A stretch of 64,000 nt of DNA, taken from assembly GCA_964651045.1 (NCBI GenBank), contig CAZYVD010000009.1, positions 4,332 to 68,331 on the forward strand, written 5' to 3'. A program made the position numbers and the translations under genes. Position 1 is the stretch's first letter; every line of letters starts with the position of its first letter. The notes beneath the pieces were generated by a model, which saw only the letters and a list, made by a program, of their open reading frames with translations, was not told where the DNA came from and did no database searches. Positions 26,847 through 36,240 of this stretch are shown in pieces. This DNA is from CAZYVD01 sp964651045. GTDB lineage: Bacteria > Zhuqueibacterota > QNDG01 > DSAB01.

Positions 26847-28052
26847 TTATCCTCCATTTGTAAGCACTTTTTTAATCCTTTCAAATGCCCAATCAATATC
26901 TTTCTTTGTGATTACCAGTGGAGGTGCAAATCGTATTACATGTTCATGAGTCTCTTTGCATAAAAGGCCTTCCTTCATCAGAGCTTCACAGAATCTTCTT
27001 GCACCGCCTGCTTCTTTCTTAAGCTCCACTCCAATGAGAAGCCCTCTTCCACGTACCTCTTTAATATGTTGACTCTCTATTGTTTTCAATCTGTCCATAA
27101 AATATTTACCGAGATTTTCTGAGTTTTCTACAAGTCTCTCTTCTATTAGAACCTTTAAGGCCTCACGGGCTATGCTGCATGCAAGCGGATTACCTGCAAA
27201 TGTTGAACCATGTTCTCCTGGTGTAAAGACTCCGAGTATCTCTTTACTTGAAACTACTGCTGATACGGGATAAAATCCTCCTGACAAAGCCTTGCCAAGA
27301 ATGAATATATCGGGCTGAACGCCATCATATTTACATGCAAAGATTTTTCCACATCTGCCCAGACCTGTCTGAATTTCATCGAGTATGAGAAGCACATTAT
27401 TCTCCCTGCAGATCTCGGCACACTCTTTTAGATAACCTTCAGGAGGAATCAGAACTCCTCCTTCGGCCTGAATTGGCTCTACAAGAAATGCTACAGTATT
27501 TTTATTTATGGCCTTTCTGAGAGATTCTGGATCTCCAAATGGTATTGTCTTGAAACCAGGCGTAAATGGCCCGAAGTATTCTTTGTACAATCTTTCTGTT
27601 GAGAACCCGACAATTGTTGTTGTACGGCCGTGAAAGTTATTTTCACATGTGATGATTTCGGCCCTATTCATATTTACACCCTTTTTTGTATATCCCCATT
27701 TGCGTGCGGTCTTTATTGCGGTCTCAACAGCTTCGGCTCCGCTGTTCATAGGAAGCATCATTTCCATGCCTGTCAGTTCGCATACCTCCTTGCAGAGCAG
27801 TCCGAGTTGATCGTTGCGAAAGGCACGAGAGGTTATTGTAAGCTTTTTTGCCTGTTCGGTCAATTTCTTTAAGATGCGCGGATGACAGTGCCCCTGATTT
27901 ACAGAAGAGTACGCACTGAGAAAATCGAGATATTTATTGCCTTCAATATCATATACCCAGATTCCATTCCCCTTTGTCAATATTACATCGAGAGGATGGT
28001 AGTTGTGTGCACCATACTGGTCTTCCATTATGATGAAATCTTGTGGTTTCAT
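26847..28052 (-). CDS. rocD: Ornithine aminotransferase
   Basis: PLP enzyme converting ornithine and 2-oxoglutarate to glutamate semialdehyde and glutamate. 401 aa. Class III features: FLSAYSSVNQGHCHPRI and MNSGAEAVETAIKTARKWGY near the N-terminus, LILDEIQTGLGRCG (PLP-ring Asp), the PLP Lys in ILGKALSGGFYPVSAV, and EHGSTFAGNPLACS. The NQGHCHP and EHGSTFAGNPL spellings favour ornithine over acetylornithine aminotransferase. AGGAG precedes ATG 28052 and a -10-like TATAAT sits at 28084-28079, without a clear -35. The FMN-binding gene follows at 5 nt. Confidence 0.9.
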   Translation of the reverse strand: MKPQDFIIMEDQYGAHNYHPLDVILTKGNGIWVYDIEGNKYLDFLSAYSSVNQGHCHPRILKKLTEQAKKLTITSRAFRNDQLGLLCKEVCELTGMEMMLPMNSGAEAVETAIKTARKWGYTKKGVNMNRAEIITCENNFHGRTTTIVGFSTERLYKEYFGPFTPGFKTIPFGDPESLRKAINKNTVAFLVEPIQAEGGVLIPPEGYLKECAEICRENNVLLILDEIQTGLGRCGKIFACKYDGVQPDIFILGKALSGGFYPVSAVVSSKEILGVFTPGEHGSTFAGNPLACSIAREALKVLIEERLVENSENLGKYFMDRLKTIESQHIKEVRGRGLLIGVELKKEAGGARRFCEALMKEGLLCKETHEHVIRFAPPLVITKKDIDWAFERIKKVLTNGG

Positions 28053-28319
28053 ATCTACTCCTATTATTAATTGTTTAGATTATACTTACTTAATTTTAAG
28101 TTTAATATAATGATAAAGAAAATGAAGTAAATATGCAAGACTAAAAATCATAAGTAACAGCATACGCACTAGGTGTGAATGTGGAATTTTAAATAATAGA
28201 GGCAAGTTAAACGCTACAGATTTTTAGCTTAAATAACTGTTTAACCGGGTATATATTTTCCTTGAAAAGAGAATATTGATTTGTTAACTTATAAAAAAAA
28301 TTGATAAGGTAAGGAGAAC

Positions 28320-30986
28320 ATGATTCGTATGCTATTCAGAGCCTTTTGCGGCAAGAATCGTTTCAGGATACTCTATGCACTTCTGATTTTCTGTTTGCTT
28401 AACAATCGGTCGTATTCTGCTTCTTGGAAGTTTATAGTTTATGGAGATACAAGATCTGATGATGCTCGGCACAGAGAGGTGCTGAGATCAATGGTTAATA
28501 ATACACCCGATTACAAATTTATAATTAATGTTGGAGATGTTGTTGGTGATGGAAGGATTTCAGAGAAGTGGGATATATGGAAGGCGGCCTGTGATAGCAT
28601 ACTGGGTGGAACAGGACAGAATTCGGTTCCTCCAAAATATATGGCCTGTCCTGGAAATCATGATATGTTGAATTATTCTGAAGGTCTGAATAACTGGAAT
28701 CAATATCTACCCGGCCAGTATCAGGAATATGGAAACTATGGTAAATTCTTTGTGTTTGATTATAAAAACGCTCGATTTATTATACTGGATTCTGAATTCT
28801 CATACAAGAAGGGTGGTCAGTACAGCATGCTCTTAAATGCAATTGATAGCAACACAAAGACATGGCTTTTCGCATTCTGGCATAGACCAGTCTTTGATTT
28901 TGATGCAAAGCGATATGAGGATGAGATTCATGATACATGGGGTGTTCCGCTTTATAAAAGAGGATGCGATATTATATTTACTGGACATGCTCACTACTAT
29001 TTAAGGACGAAAAAGCTGGAGCTAAATGGAGAAAAAAATCCACCGCTTGATCCTGAGAATGGGACTGTACAGATCGTTGCAGGAAATGGTGGTGCACCAC
29101 TCCACTCGGTCAATCCTAATAAAGATGGTAATGGTTATATGCTTGAATCATACAAAGAGGATTATGGATATTGTGAAATAACAATCGATGGAGACCAACT
29201 CTATCTAAAACACTACTTGCGAGACGGAACCGTTACAGATCAGGTAACACTGACTGCAAATTTTAAAGGATGCCCGGATATAGATGTTTTACCCTCAATG
29301 TATGATTATGGCGATATTCTAATCGGTGAATATTCGTCAAAGACCTTTTCGATTACAAATGAGGGCAGTGATGTTCTAAATGTAATTTCAACAGAAATAA
29401 CAGGCACAAATTCCTCTGATTTTAATTTTACAAGTGGAAGTGGAAGTTTTGCAATTAAGCCAGATTCTACTCATGATATCGTGATACGATTCAGCCCGAG
29501 TTCTCTGGGCAACAGGAGTGCAACTTTTACAATAGAAAGTGATGACCCTGATGAGAATCCATTTGAGGTCGAACTTAAGGGAAGAGGAGTTGCACCAGAT
29601 ATAGATGTTGATCCTGATTCTAAAGATTTTGGCAATGTAATTATTGGCGAAAGCAGTTCACAGAAATTCACGGTTAAAAATATGGGAAATTTGACTCTCG
29701 TGGTAAACTCAACATCAATAACTGGACCCAATTCAAATAATTTCTCCATCGATAATGAGGTCGATTCATTTACTTTGGATCAAGGAGAATCATTAAAAAT
29801 AGAGGTGAGTTTTATTCCTACATCATCCGGATCTAAGAACGGTGTTCTTAAGTTTGAGAATAACGATCCAGATGAAAATCCAAAGGAGATATACCTCACA
29901 GGTATCGGAGTTATACAGGATGATGATTCTCCTGCTATTAGATGGTGCTATCCACCATCGGGGGCTCAATGGGTAGCAAAGAATACGAGCATAGAATTTA
30001 GCATAATAGACAGTACAACAGGAGTAAACAGGGACTCAATAAAAATCTCAGTTAACGGTGAGGAGATAGTAAGAAACGGAATCGTTCAAAATGGTTTTGA
30101 TGTAACGGTAACTCCAAATAATAATAGGTATAAAATAAAGTATAGGCCTAGTGAGAGTTTTGATCAAAATAGTAGTGTTACGGTGAATGTTAAAGCTGTC
30201 GATCTATCTGTAAATGAAAATTCTATTGATACTACTTATTGTTTTAGAACAGGAGAGGCCACAGTAGAGATAACATCAAATAAAAAGATTGGTGCAAGTG
30301 GAGGAACCATTCTGGATGATTCATTAGATATTGAGATAATCATATCTCCAGGTAGTCTTGTGGATACAACCGAGATATCAATCGGGAGGGCCGATAAAAT
30401 GCCTGTGCTGCCAGACACGGTCTCTGGAATTGGAACGATCTTTTATCTGTCGCCCGATGGTATCAGGTTTCTGATACCAGTAACACTGAGGATACCATAT
30501 ACTCAAGAGGATCTTGATGAGGCCGGAGTATCGGATCCTTCCAAAATTCCAATATATATGTTTTCGACGGTAAATGGCAGATGGTCAAATCTTATGCCAG
30601 CTGGATATGACGAAGATTTGATTTATGTTGAGATTTCAGAGTTTTGCTATATTACCTTAGGGAAATATATGAATGTGGAGAATAGGGTAGGAGAAATTAA
30701 AAGTCTATATGGGTATTTATTAATGCAGAACTATCCCAATCCGTTCAACTCAGAAACTACTATATCATACACAATAAAAGAGAAGGCAAGTGTTAGAATC
30801 GATATTTTTGATACAAGCGGAAGAAAGATTCGTACATTGATCGATGAAGAGAAAGAGCCTGGCCTTTACGCGGAAGTATGGAATGGGTGCGATGATGAGG
30901 GAAGATCTGTCGGCAGCGGTCTATACATCTATGTTATGAAGTGCAGGGGAAGGACAAAAATTAAAAAGGCTCTATTGTTGAGGTAA
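28320..30986 (+). CDS. Secreted metallophosphoesterase with choice-of-anchor D repeats and FlgD-like sorting domain
   Basis: 888 aa, exported (signal to about residue 38). The phosphoesterase domain (about 40-300) has VYGDTRSDD, NVGDVVGDG, CPGNHDM, FWHRPVF and FTGHAHYY. Two ASH/choice-of-anchor D beta-sandwich repeats follow (about 318-425 and 425-535; PDIDVLPSMYDYGDILIGE and PDIDVDPDSKDFGNVIIGE), then an Ig-like segment, a ZU5-like region (about 650-780) and a C-terminal FlgD-like sorting domain (QNYPNPFNSETTISY ... GSGLYIYVMKC). AAGGAG lies 4-5 nt before the ATG. The layout matches surface or secreted enzymes of FCB-type bacteria; the substrate is unknown. The 267-nt upstream region shows no convincing promoter. 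Confidence 0.85.
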   Translation: MIRMLFRAFCGKNRFRILYALLIFCLLNNRSYSASWKFIVYGDTRSDDARHREVLRSMVNNTPDYKFIINVGDVVGDGRISEKWDIWKAACDSILGGTGQNSVPPKYMACPGNHDMLNYSEGLNNWNQYLPGQYQEYGNYGKFFVFDYKNARFIILDSEFSYKKGGQYSMLLNAIDSNTKTWLFAFWHRPVFDFDAKRYEDEIHDTWGVPLYKRGCDIIFTGHAHYYLRTKKLELNGEKNPPLDPENGTVQIVAGNGGAPLHSVNPNKDGNGYMLESYKEDYGYCEITIDGDQLYLKHYLRDGTVTDQVTLTANFKGCPDIDVLPSMYDYGDILIGEYSSKTFSITNEGSDVLNVISTEITGTNSSDFNFTSGSGSFAIKPDSTHDIVIRFSPSSLGNRSATFTIESDDPDENPFEVELKGRGVAPDIDVDPDSKDFGNVIIGESSSQKFTVKNMGNLTLVVNSTSITGPNSNNFSIDNEVDSFTLDQGESLKIEVSFIPTSSGSKNGVLKFENNDPDENPKEIYLTGIGVIQDDDSPAIRWCYPPSGAQWVAKNTSIEFSIIDSTTGVNRDSIKISVNGEEIVRNGIVQNGFDVTVTPNNNRYKIKYRPSESFDQNSSVTVNVKAVDLSVNENSIDTTYCFRTGEATVEITSNKKIGASGGTILDDSLDIEIIISPGSLVDTTEISIGRADKMPVLPDTVSGIGTIFYLSPDGIRFLIPVTLRIPYTQEDLDEAGVSDPSKIPIYMFSTVNGRWSNLMPAGYDEDLIYVEISEFCYITLGKYMNVENRVGEIKSLYGYLLMQNYPNPFNSETTISYTIKEKASVRIDIFDTSGRKIRTLIDEEKEPGLYAEVWNGCDDEGRSVGSGLYIYVMKCRGRTKIKKALLLR

Positions 30987-30992
30987 ATAAAA

Positions 30993-32243
30993 ATGAAGAA
31001 AACGGTGTTTAGATGGTTTACTGTTTTTCTAACTTTGATTGTTATGTATGGATGTTATAGAGAAGGTGGTGTTGGACCGGATGAAAATGGCAGCCATAAA
31101 AGAGGTGACATAATAGAGGCAACACAAATTGGGGAGTTTTCATTGGAATATATAGGGCTTATCCTCAACACATTTCAGATTGAGCTTCCGATACAGTTAG
31201 AACATTCGGTAAAAGTTATAAAGATTGTGTATCAAACGGTTGATCATGAGGGAAAGGGGGAGGTGGCTTCTGGAGCACTCTTCATACCACAGACATCAGG
31301 ACCATTTCCCATGCTGAGTCATCATCATGGAACAGTGACAAATAGATATATGGTTGCATCTGTTAATCCTCTATACTCACCAGTCGGATTGATATCTGCA
31401 TCCATTGGCTATTTGACATGTGAGGCCGATTATCTCGGGCTGGGAGTCTCGGGGATAATGCATCCATATTTGCATGCAGAGTCTTCAGCACTTGCGGTAA
31501 TTGACATGATAAGGGCTTCGAAAAATTACTGTAATGACAATAATATATCTTTCAATGGAAAGCTATTTTTAGGAGGATACTCTCAGGGCGGATATGTTAC
31601 ACTTGCGGTTCAAAAACAAATTGAGGAGTCATATGGGGATGAGTTTAATATAACGGCCTCTGCACCAATGGCCGGGCCTTACGATCTTGCAGGGACAATG
31701 GATACTATTCTGCAGGATACATCTTACACTCATCTTTTATATATTGGATACACCTTAACCGCTTATGACGATATCTACGGATGGAACAGACTGGAAGAGT
31801 TTTTCAATCCTCCTTATGGAGAGATGATGCCAGAGCTCTTTGATGGTACAAAGACATACTTTGAAATAACGAAGGAACTTCCCGACAGGTTGACTCAACT
31901 GTTGAATCAAAAATTCATTGATGATTGTATCAATGGAACCGAAGAGGATGTGATTCCTGCACTTGAAGAAAACACACTTTTGGACTGGTCTCCAGTAGCG
32001 CCAATAAGATTTTTCCATGGCGATTCGGATGATGTTGTAATGTACCAGAACGCTTTAACAGCAGTGAAAAATTTAAAACAGAACGGAGCCGGTAGTGTGG
32101 AACTGGTAACAATACCGGGTGGAACTCATGAGAGTGCGGCAGTGCCTGCATATATCGGAATGATTGAGTGGTTTGAGAGCTTCAGAAATTTTGAGGTGAT
32201 GGCAGAGAGGAATAAAGAAAACATACCCCTCACTCATTATTAA
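30993..32243 (+). CDS. Lipoprotein alpha/beta hydrolase (secretory-lipase-like)
   Basis: 416 aa. Lipoprotein signal with lipobox VMYGC (Cys about residue 22). The alpha/beta-hydrolase nucleophile elbow is LGGYSQGGYV; Asp in FFHGDSDDVV and His in IPGGTHESA complete the likely triad. The HHGTVTN segment forms the oxyanion region. It resembles LIP-type secretory lipases and esterases of bacteria. It starts 6 nt after the preceding sorting-domain protein, so probably co-expressed with it; convergent with the ppiD-like gene. Confidence 0.8.
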   Translation: MKKTVFRWFTVFLTLIVMYGCYREGGVGPDENGSHKRGDIIEATQIGEFSLEYIGLILNTFQIELPIQLEHSVKVIKIVYQTVDHEGKGEVASGALFIPQTSGPFPMLSHHHGTVTNRYMVASVNPLYSPVGLISASIGYLTCEADYLGLGVSGIMHPYLHAESSALAVIDMIRASKNYCNDNNISFNGKLFLGGYSQGGYVTLAVQKQIEESYGDEFNITASAPMAGPYDLAGTMDTILQDTSYTHLLYIGYTLTAYDDIYGWNRLEEFFNPPYGEMMPELFDGTKTYFEITKELPDRLTQLLNQKFIDDCINGTEEDVIPALEENTLLDWSPVAPIRFFHGDSDDVVMYQNALTAVKNLKQNGAGSVELVTIPGGTHESAAVPAYIGMIEWFESFRNFEVMAERNKENIPLTHY

Positions 32244-32264
32244 TTGAAACCATGTGCCAGTACT

Positions 32265-34082
32265 CTAAAAGTATTGACTCCTGAAATCTTTTATTTTAGC
32301 CTTTCTCTTCAGGCTGTTATACCACTCCTGATAAACGAGCTGCTGTTTCTGAGCAAAGAGTCTCCTTTTTATCTCATTCTTTTGTGATTCGAACTGGTTT
32401 TTATCGAATTCGATTTTATCTGTAACCTTGATTATATAATATCCATTCTCACCCTCGATTGGGCGTGATATATCACCAATGTTTAATTTAAAAGCAGTAC
32501 CAGCAAAATCGGGTTCTCTGCCTACACCAGGAATATATGCTCCGAGTGTGAAAAAGTCTGTACTCTGCAGTGTTAGCGAGTGTTTTCTTGCCAGTTCCTC
32601 AAAGCTGGTTTTATAATCTATACTTTTCCAGAACTCTTCACACATTTTGCCTGCTATTTTCTTCTGCTCTTTTTTCTCAAGGAGTGATACTATTTCTGTC
32701 TTTACATCTTCCAGAGGTTTGATGTGGGATTTCTCAATATCGATTATCTGAAAAACGAAAATTTTTTCTCCCGAATAGATAGGTCGGCTTACCCAGTAGA
32801 GTTTTTGACTGAATGTATAATAGTTGATAGTTGGCTCTATTCCGATTCCTCTTATGAATTCACCTTGTTTAAACAAAGGGGTTTCTTTGAGGTCAAAACC
32901 CTCCTGTTTTGCAAGCCGAGCAAAAAACTCCGGTCCCTTTGATCTTACTTCTTTATAAAAATAGTCTGAACTCTGAGTAATATATTCATAAGTGGCTGGA
33001 CTCGGTTTATACTTTAAAAGAATATGTTTGGCATGAACCTTCACCTCACCATCTTCTTTCTTGCGATCAACAACTTTTATCAGATGCAGTCCGAATCGTG
33101 TCTTTATTGGTCCAACTACTTCACCAATCTTGGCAGAGAAGGCAGCATCCTCAAAAGGCTTGACCATCATCCCTCTGCTGAAATAGCCGAGATCACCCCC
33201 CTCCGATGCAGTGCCCTCGTCTTCCGAATATTTTTTCGCAAGCTCTTCAAACGAACCGCCGCTTTTGATCTCTTTTAGTATATCCTGTATGTCATATAGA
33301 GTCTGAGTGCTGTCGTCCTTTGATGGTTTGTTCTCGAACAACACATACTGTATCTTTCTTTTTTCTGGAACCCTGTAATCTTCCTTGTGTTCCTCATAAT
33401 ATTTTTTTATTTCAGAATCTTCTATCTTAATGTTTTCTTTAGGAATAGAATCTGCATCAAAGAAGATATAATTAACCTTAACCTTTTCGTTTTCTCTTCT
33501 AAATGTCATTTCGGCTTCGGCGTCAGATACTCTGGCAAGGGATATGATATATTGAATCAATTTATCGTATGGAAGATTTATCGCAAAGTGGTTAACAATC
33601 AACTTTGTAAAGGTCTCCTTGTTGGCAGGATCGCTTATTGCCTGTCTGTACTTTGTTATATCGAATGCTCCATCGGTCTGAAGCTGTTCTAAATTTTTTA
33701 CAAAGGATGGCGGATTGTTCTGCAAATTTATACTTATTTCTTTTATTGTTGCACTTAAACCGTACTTCTGTATCTGTTCATGAAATAGAATTTCTCTTAC
33801 CATGTCTTCCCAGACACGATCCCGTATTGATCTTATTTGGAGATCTGTTAGTTCTGCATTATTTGACCGCTGTCTCTGATATTCTATTGCCTGATTGACT
33901 GAAGCATTGAACTGTTGATACATTATCTTCTTGCCATTAACGATTCCGATTATTCCTCTCTCCACAGCCGATCTCTTTCCCTTGAATCCACCCATACCCC
34001 AGCTGAACACTATTGTGGCAATAAAGGCAATGGCAGTTATTATGATAATATGTTTCATATAATCTCTGAGTGTCTGCATCAT
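32265..34082 (-). CDS. ppiD: PpiD/SurA-like peptidyl-prolyl isomerase, membrane anchored
   Basis: 605 aa. N-terminal inner-membrane anchor (about 11-30, HIIIITAIAFIATIVFSWGM), a SurA_N-like helical chaperone region (about 45-190), and a parvulin rotamase domain at about 240-345 (RKIQYVLFE ... EDEGTASEGGDLGYFSRGMMVKPFEDAAF ... TRFGLHLIKV). A second PPIC-like segment spans about 355-460 and a third, weaker one about 485-570. The order fits PpiD, which helps exported proteins fold near the Sec exit. AGGAGA lies about 10 nt ahead of the first of two tandem ATGs; promoter at 34124-34152. Confidence 0.85.
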   Translation of the reverse strand: MMQTLRDYMKHIIIITAIAFIATIVFSWGMGGFKGKRSAVERGIIGIVNGKKIMYQQFNASVNQAIEYQRQRSNNAELTDLQIRSIRDRVWEDMVREILFHEQIQKYGLSATIKEISINLQNNPPSFVKNLEQLQTDGAFDITKYRQAISDPANKETFTKLIVNHFAINLPYDKLIQYIISLARVSDAEAEMTFRRENEKVKVNYIFFDADSIPKENIKIEDSEIKKYYEEHKEDYRVPEKRKIQYVLFENKPSKDDSTQTLYDIQDILKEIKSGGSFEELAKKYSEDEGTASEGGDLGYFSRGMMVKPFEDAAFSAKIGEVVGPIKTRFGLHLIKVVDRKKEDGEVKVHAKHILLKYKPSPATYEYITQSSDYFYKEVRSKGPEFFARLAKQEGFDLKETPLFKQGEFIRGIGIEPTINYYTFSQKLYWVSRPIYSGEKIFVFQIIDIEKSHIKPLEDVKTEIVSLLEKKEQKKIAGKMCEEFWKSIDYKTSFEELARKHSLTLQSTDFFTLGAYIPGVGREPDFAGTAFKLNIGDISRPIEGENGYYIIKVTDKIEFDKNQFESQKNEIKRRLFAQKQQLVYQEWYNSLKRKAKIKDFRSQYF

Positions 34083-34123
34083 AAGGCAGGATTCTCCTTT
34101 ATATGGTTATTACTTAAACAAAA

Positions 34124-34152
34124 AATATACGATATAACCATTCAAAAATCAA
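34124..34152 (-). promoter_or_regulatory. Sigma-70-type promoter for ppiD-like gene
   Basis: Read on the minus strand: TTGATT, 17 nt, TATATT. Transcription would start near 34117, about 35 nt before the ATG at 34082. It is divergent from, and nearly abuts, the uvrB promoter. Confidence 0.65.
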
Positions 34153-34168
34153 GATAATTTTAATGGTC

Positions 34169-34197
34169 TTGACTTTCTTTATATTTTCAATTATATT
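34169..34197 (+). promoter_or_regulatory. Sigma-70-type promoter for uvrB
   Basis: TTGACT, 17 nt, TATATT, predicting a start near 34204 and a short 5' leader to the uvrB ATG. No obvious LexA-like box overlaps it. Confidence 0.65.
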
Positions 34198-34218
34198 AAA
34201 ATTAGTTATTTATGATCA

Positions 34219-36240
34219 ATGTTTAACTCAATGGGAATGTTTAAGTTAAAATCGAATTTAAAGCCGTGTGGGGATCAGCCAAGAGCCATAGAACTGCTGA
34301 CAAGAAACATATTTAATGGCAGTCGCTTTCAGACTCTCCTTGGTGTGACGGGCTCGGGCAAGACATTTACAATGGCAAATGTAATAGCAAGGATAGGTAA
34401 ACCAACCCTTATAATATCCCACAACAAGACACTTGCTGCGCAGTTATATGGTGAACTGAAGGGATTTTTCCCTGATAATGCAGTGGAATATTTCATAAGC
34501 TATTATGATTATTACCAGCCTGAGGCATACATTCCATCAACAGATACCTACATTGAGAAGGATACATCTATAAATGATGAGATAGACCGTCTGCGACTAA
34601 AGGCATCAAGCTCGCTGATTGAGAGGGATGATGTTATAATAGTTGCTTCTGTATCATGCATTTATGGACTGGGCTCGCCAAAAGATTTCAGAGATTTACT
34701 TCTATTGATTGAGAAGGGGCAAAAGATCGATCGTGACGATATACTAAGAGGCCTGGTCGACATTCAATACACAAGGAACGATATAGATTTTCACAGGGGA
34801 ACATTTCGTGCAAGAGGAGATGTTGTAGAGATTTTCCCTGCCTATGATGAAACTGCATTAAGAGTTGAGATGTGGGGAAATGTTGTTGACAGGATTTTAA
34901 GGATAGATCCTGTGACAGGCAAAACACTTGAGGAGAAGAGACTTGTTGCCGTATATCCTGCAAAACATTTTGTAACAACATATCCGAAATTGAAGGAGGC
35001 CATAAAGTCGATAAAAGAGGAGTTGAAAGAGAGGCTCGAGTATTTTCGTTCCCGGGGAATGATGCTTGAGGCTCAGAGACTGGAGATGAGAACAAATTAT
35101 GATATAGAAATGATGGAAGAGGTTGGTTACTGCACAGGAATAGAGAATTACTCGCGACATCTTTCAGGAAGAAAACCAGGAGAGAGGCCCTCATGTTTGA
35201 TAGACTATTTCCCGGACGATTTTCTTATGATCATAGATGAGTCTCATGTGACGATTCCGCAGATTCGTGCCATGTACAATGGTGACCGTGCAAGAAAAGA
35301 GACACTTGTCGAACATGGATTCAGATTGCCATCTGCACTCGACAACAGGCCTCTGAAGTTTGATGAATTTGAATCACTTATAAAACAGGTTATATTTGTA
35401 TCTGCTACTCCTGCAGATTACGAGCTTGAGAAGTGCGGTGGAGAAATAGTAGAACAGATAATAAGGCCGACCGGTCTGATAGATCCTGAAGTTGTTATTC
35501 ATCCAACAAGGGGTCAGATAGACCATCTGATAGAGGAGATTAACAAGAGGGTTAAAAGGAAGCAGAGGGTACTCGTTACAACCCTTACAAAACGGATGGC
35601 AGAGGATCTTTCTGAATATCTGTCAGAGATAGGAATAAGGGTTAGATATCTTCATTCAGAAATAGGAGCGCTTGATCGTGTTGAGATACTTAGAGGTCTG
35701 AGGCTTGCTGATTTCGATGTACTTGTGGGAATAAATCTGTTAAGGGAGGGTCTCGATCTTCCAGAGGTGTCTCTGGTGGCGATTTTAGATGCAGATAAGG
35801 AAGGTTTTTTAAGATCCGAGCGTTCACTCATGCAGATTGCGGGAAGGGCTGCGAGAAACATAGATGGATTGGTAATACTATATGCGGATAACATTACAGA
35901 TAGTATAAAGAAATTCTATGATGAGACAAAACGGAGAAGAAAGCTTCAGCAGAAGTATAATGAGGAGCACCGAATAACTCCGAAGACCATATATAAGAGT
36001 GTTGAAGAGGTAATCTCAACAACTGCTGTGGCAGATTCCAAGAAGATATCCTATCTGCCCGAAGAAAGGCGGCTTGAGTCGCTTTCAAGAATGGAAATAG
36101 AAGAGATGATAGAGAACATAGAGAGTGAGATGATGGCAGCTTCAAAAAGACTGGAATTTGAAAGGGCGGCCGAACTCAGAGATGAAATAAATGAATTGAA
36201 AAAGGTAATAAAGAAGGGAAAGATAAGGAGGAGAAGATGA
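34219..36240 (+). CDS. uvrB: Excinuclease ABC subunit B
   Basis: DNA damage-verifying helicase-like subunit of nucleotide excision repair. 673 aa. Walker A LLGVTGSGKTFTMANV, the beta-hairpin YYDYYQPEAYIPSTDTYIEKD, DESHVTIPQI, the helicase motif VI region MQIAGRAARN, and a C-terminal UVR domain (IESEMMAASKRLEFERAAELRDEI) that contacts UvrC are all present. Three in-frame ATGs (34219, 34231, 34237) are possible and none has a clear ribosome-binding site. The stop overlaps purD by 4 nt. Confidence 0.97.
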   Translation: MFNSMGMFKLKSNLKPCGDQPRAIELLTRNIFNGSRFQTLLGVTGSGKTFTMANVIARIGKPTLIISHNKTLAAQLYGELKGFFPDNAVEYFISYYDYYQPEAYIPSTDTYIEKDTSINDEIDRLRLKASSSLIERDDVIIVASVSCIYGLGSPKDFRDLLLLIEKGQKIDRDDILRGLVDIQYTRNDIDFHRGTFRARGDVVEIFPAYDETALRVEMWGNVVDRILRIDPVTGKTLEEKRLVAVYPAKHFVTTYPKLKEAIKSIKEELKERLEYFRSRGMMLEAQRLEMRTNYDIEMMEEVGYCTGIENYSRHLSGRKPGERPSCLIDYFPDDFLMIIDESHVTIPQIRAMYNGDRARKETLVEHGFRLPSALDNRPLKFDEFESLIKQVIFVSATPADYELEKCGGEIVEQIIRPTGLIDPEVVIHPTRGQIDHLIEEINKRVKRKQRVLVTTLTKRMAEDLSEYLSEIGIRVRYLHSEIGALDRVEILRGLRLADFDVLVGINLLREGLDLPEVSLVAILDADKEGFLRSERSLMQIAGRAARNIDGLVILYADNITDSIKKFYDETKRRRKLQQKYNEEHRITPKTIYKSVEEVISTTAVADSKKISYLPEERRLESLSRMEIEEMIENIESEMMAASKRLEFERAAELRDEINELKKVIKKGKIRRRR

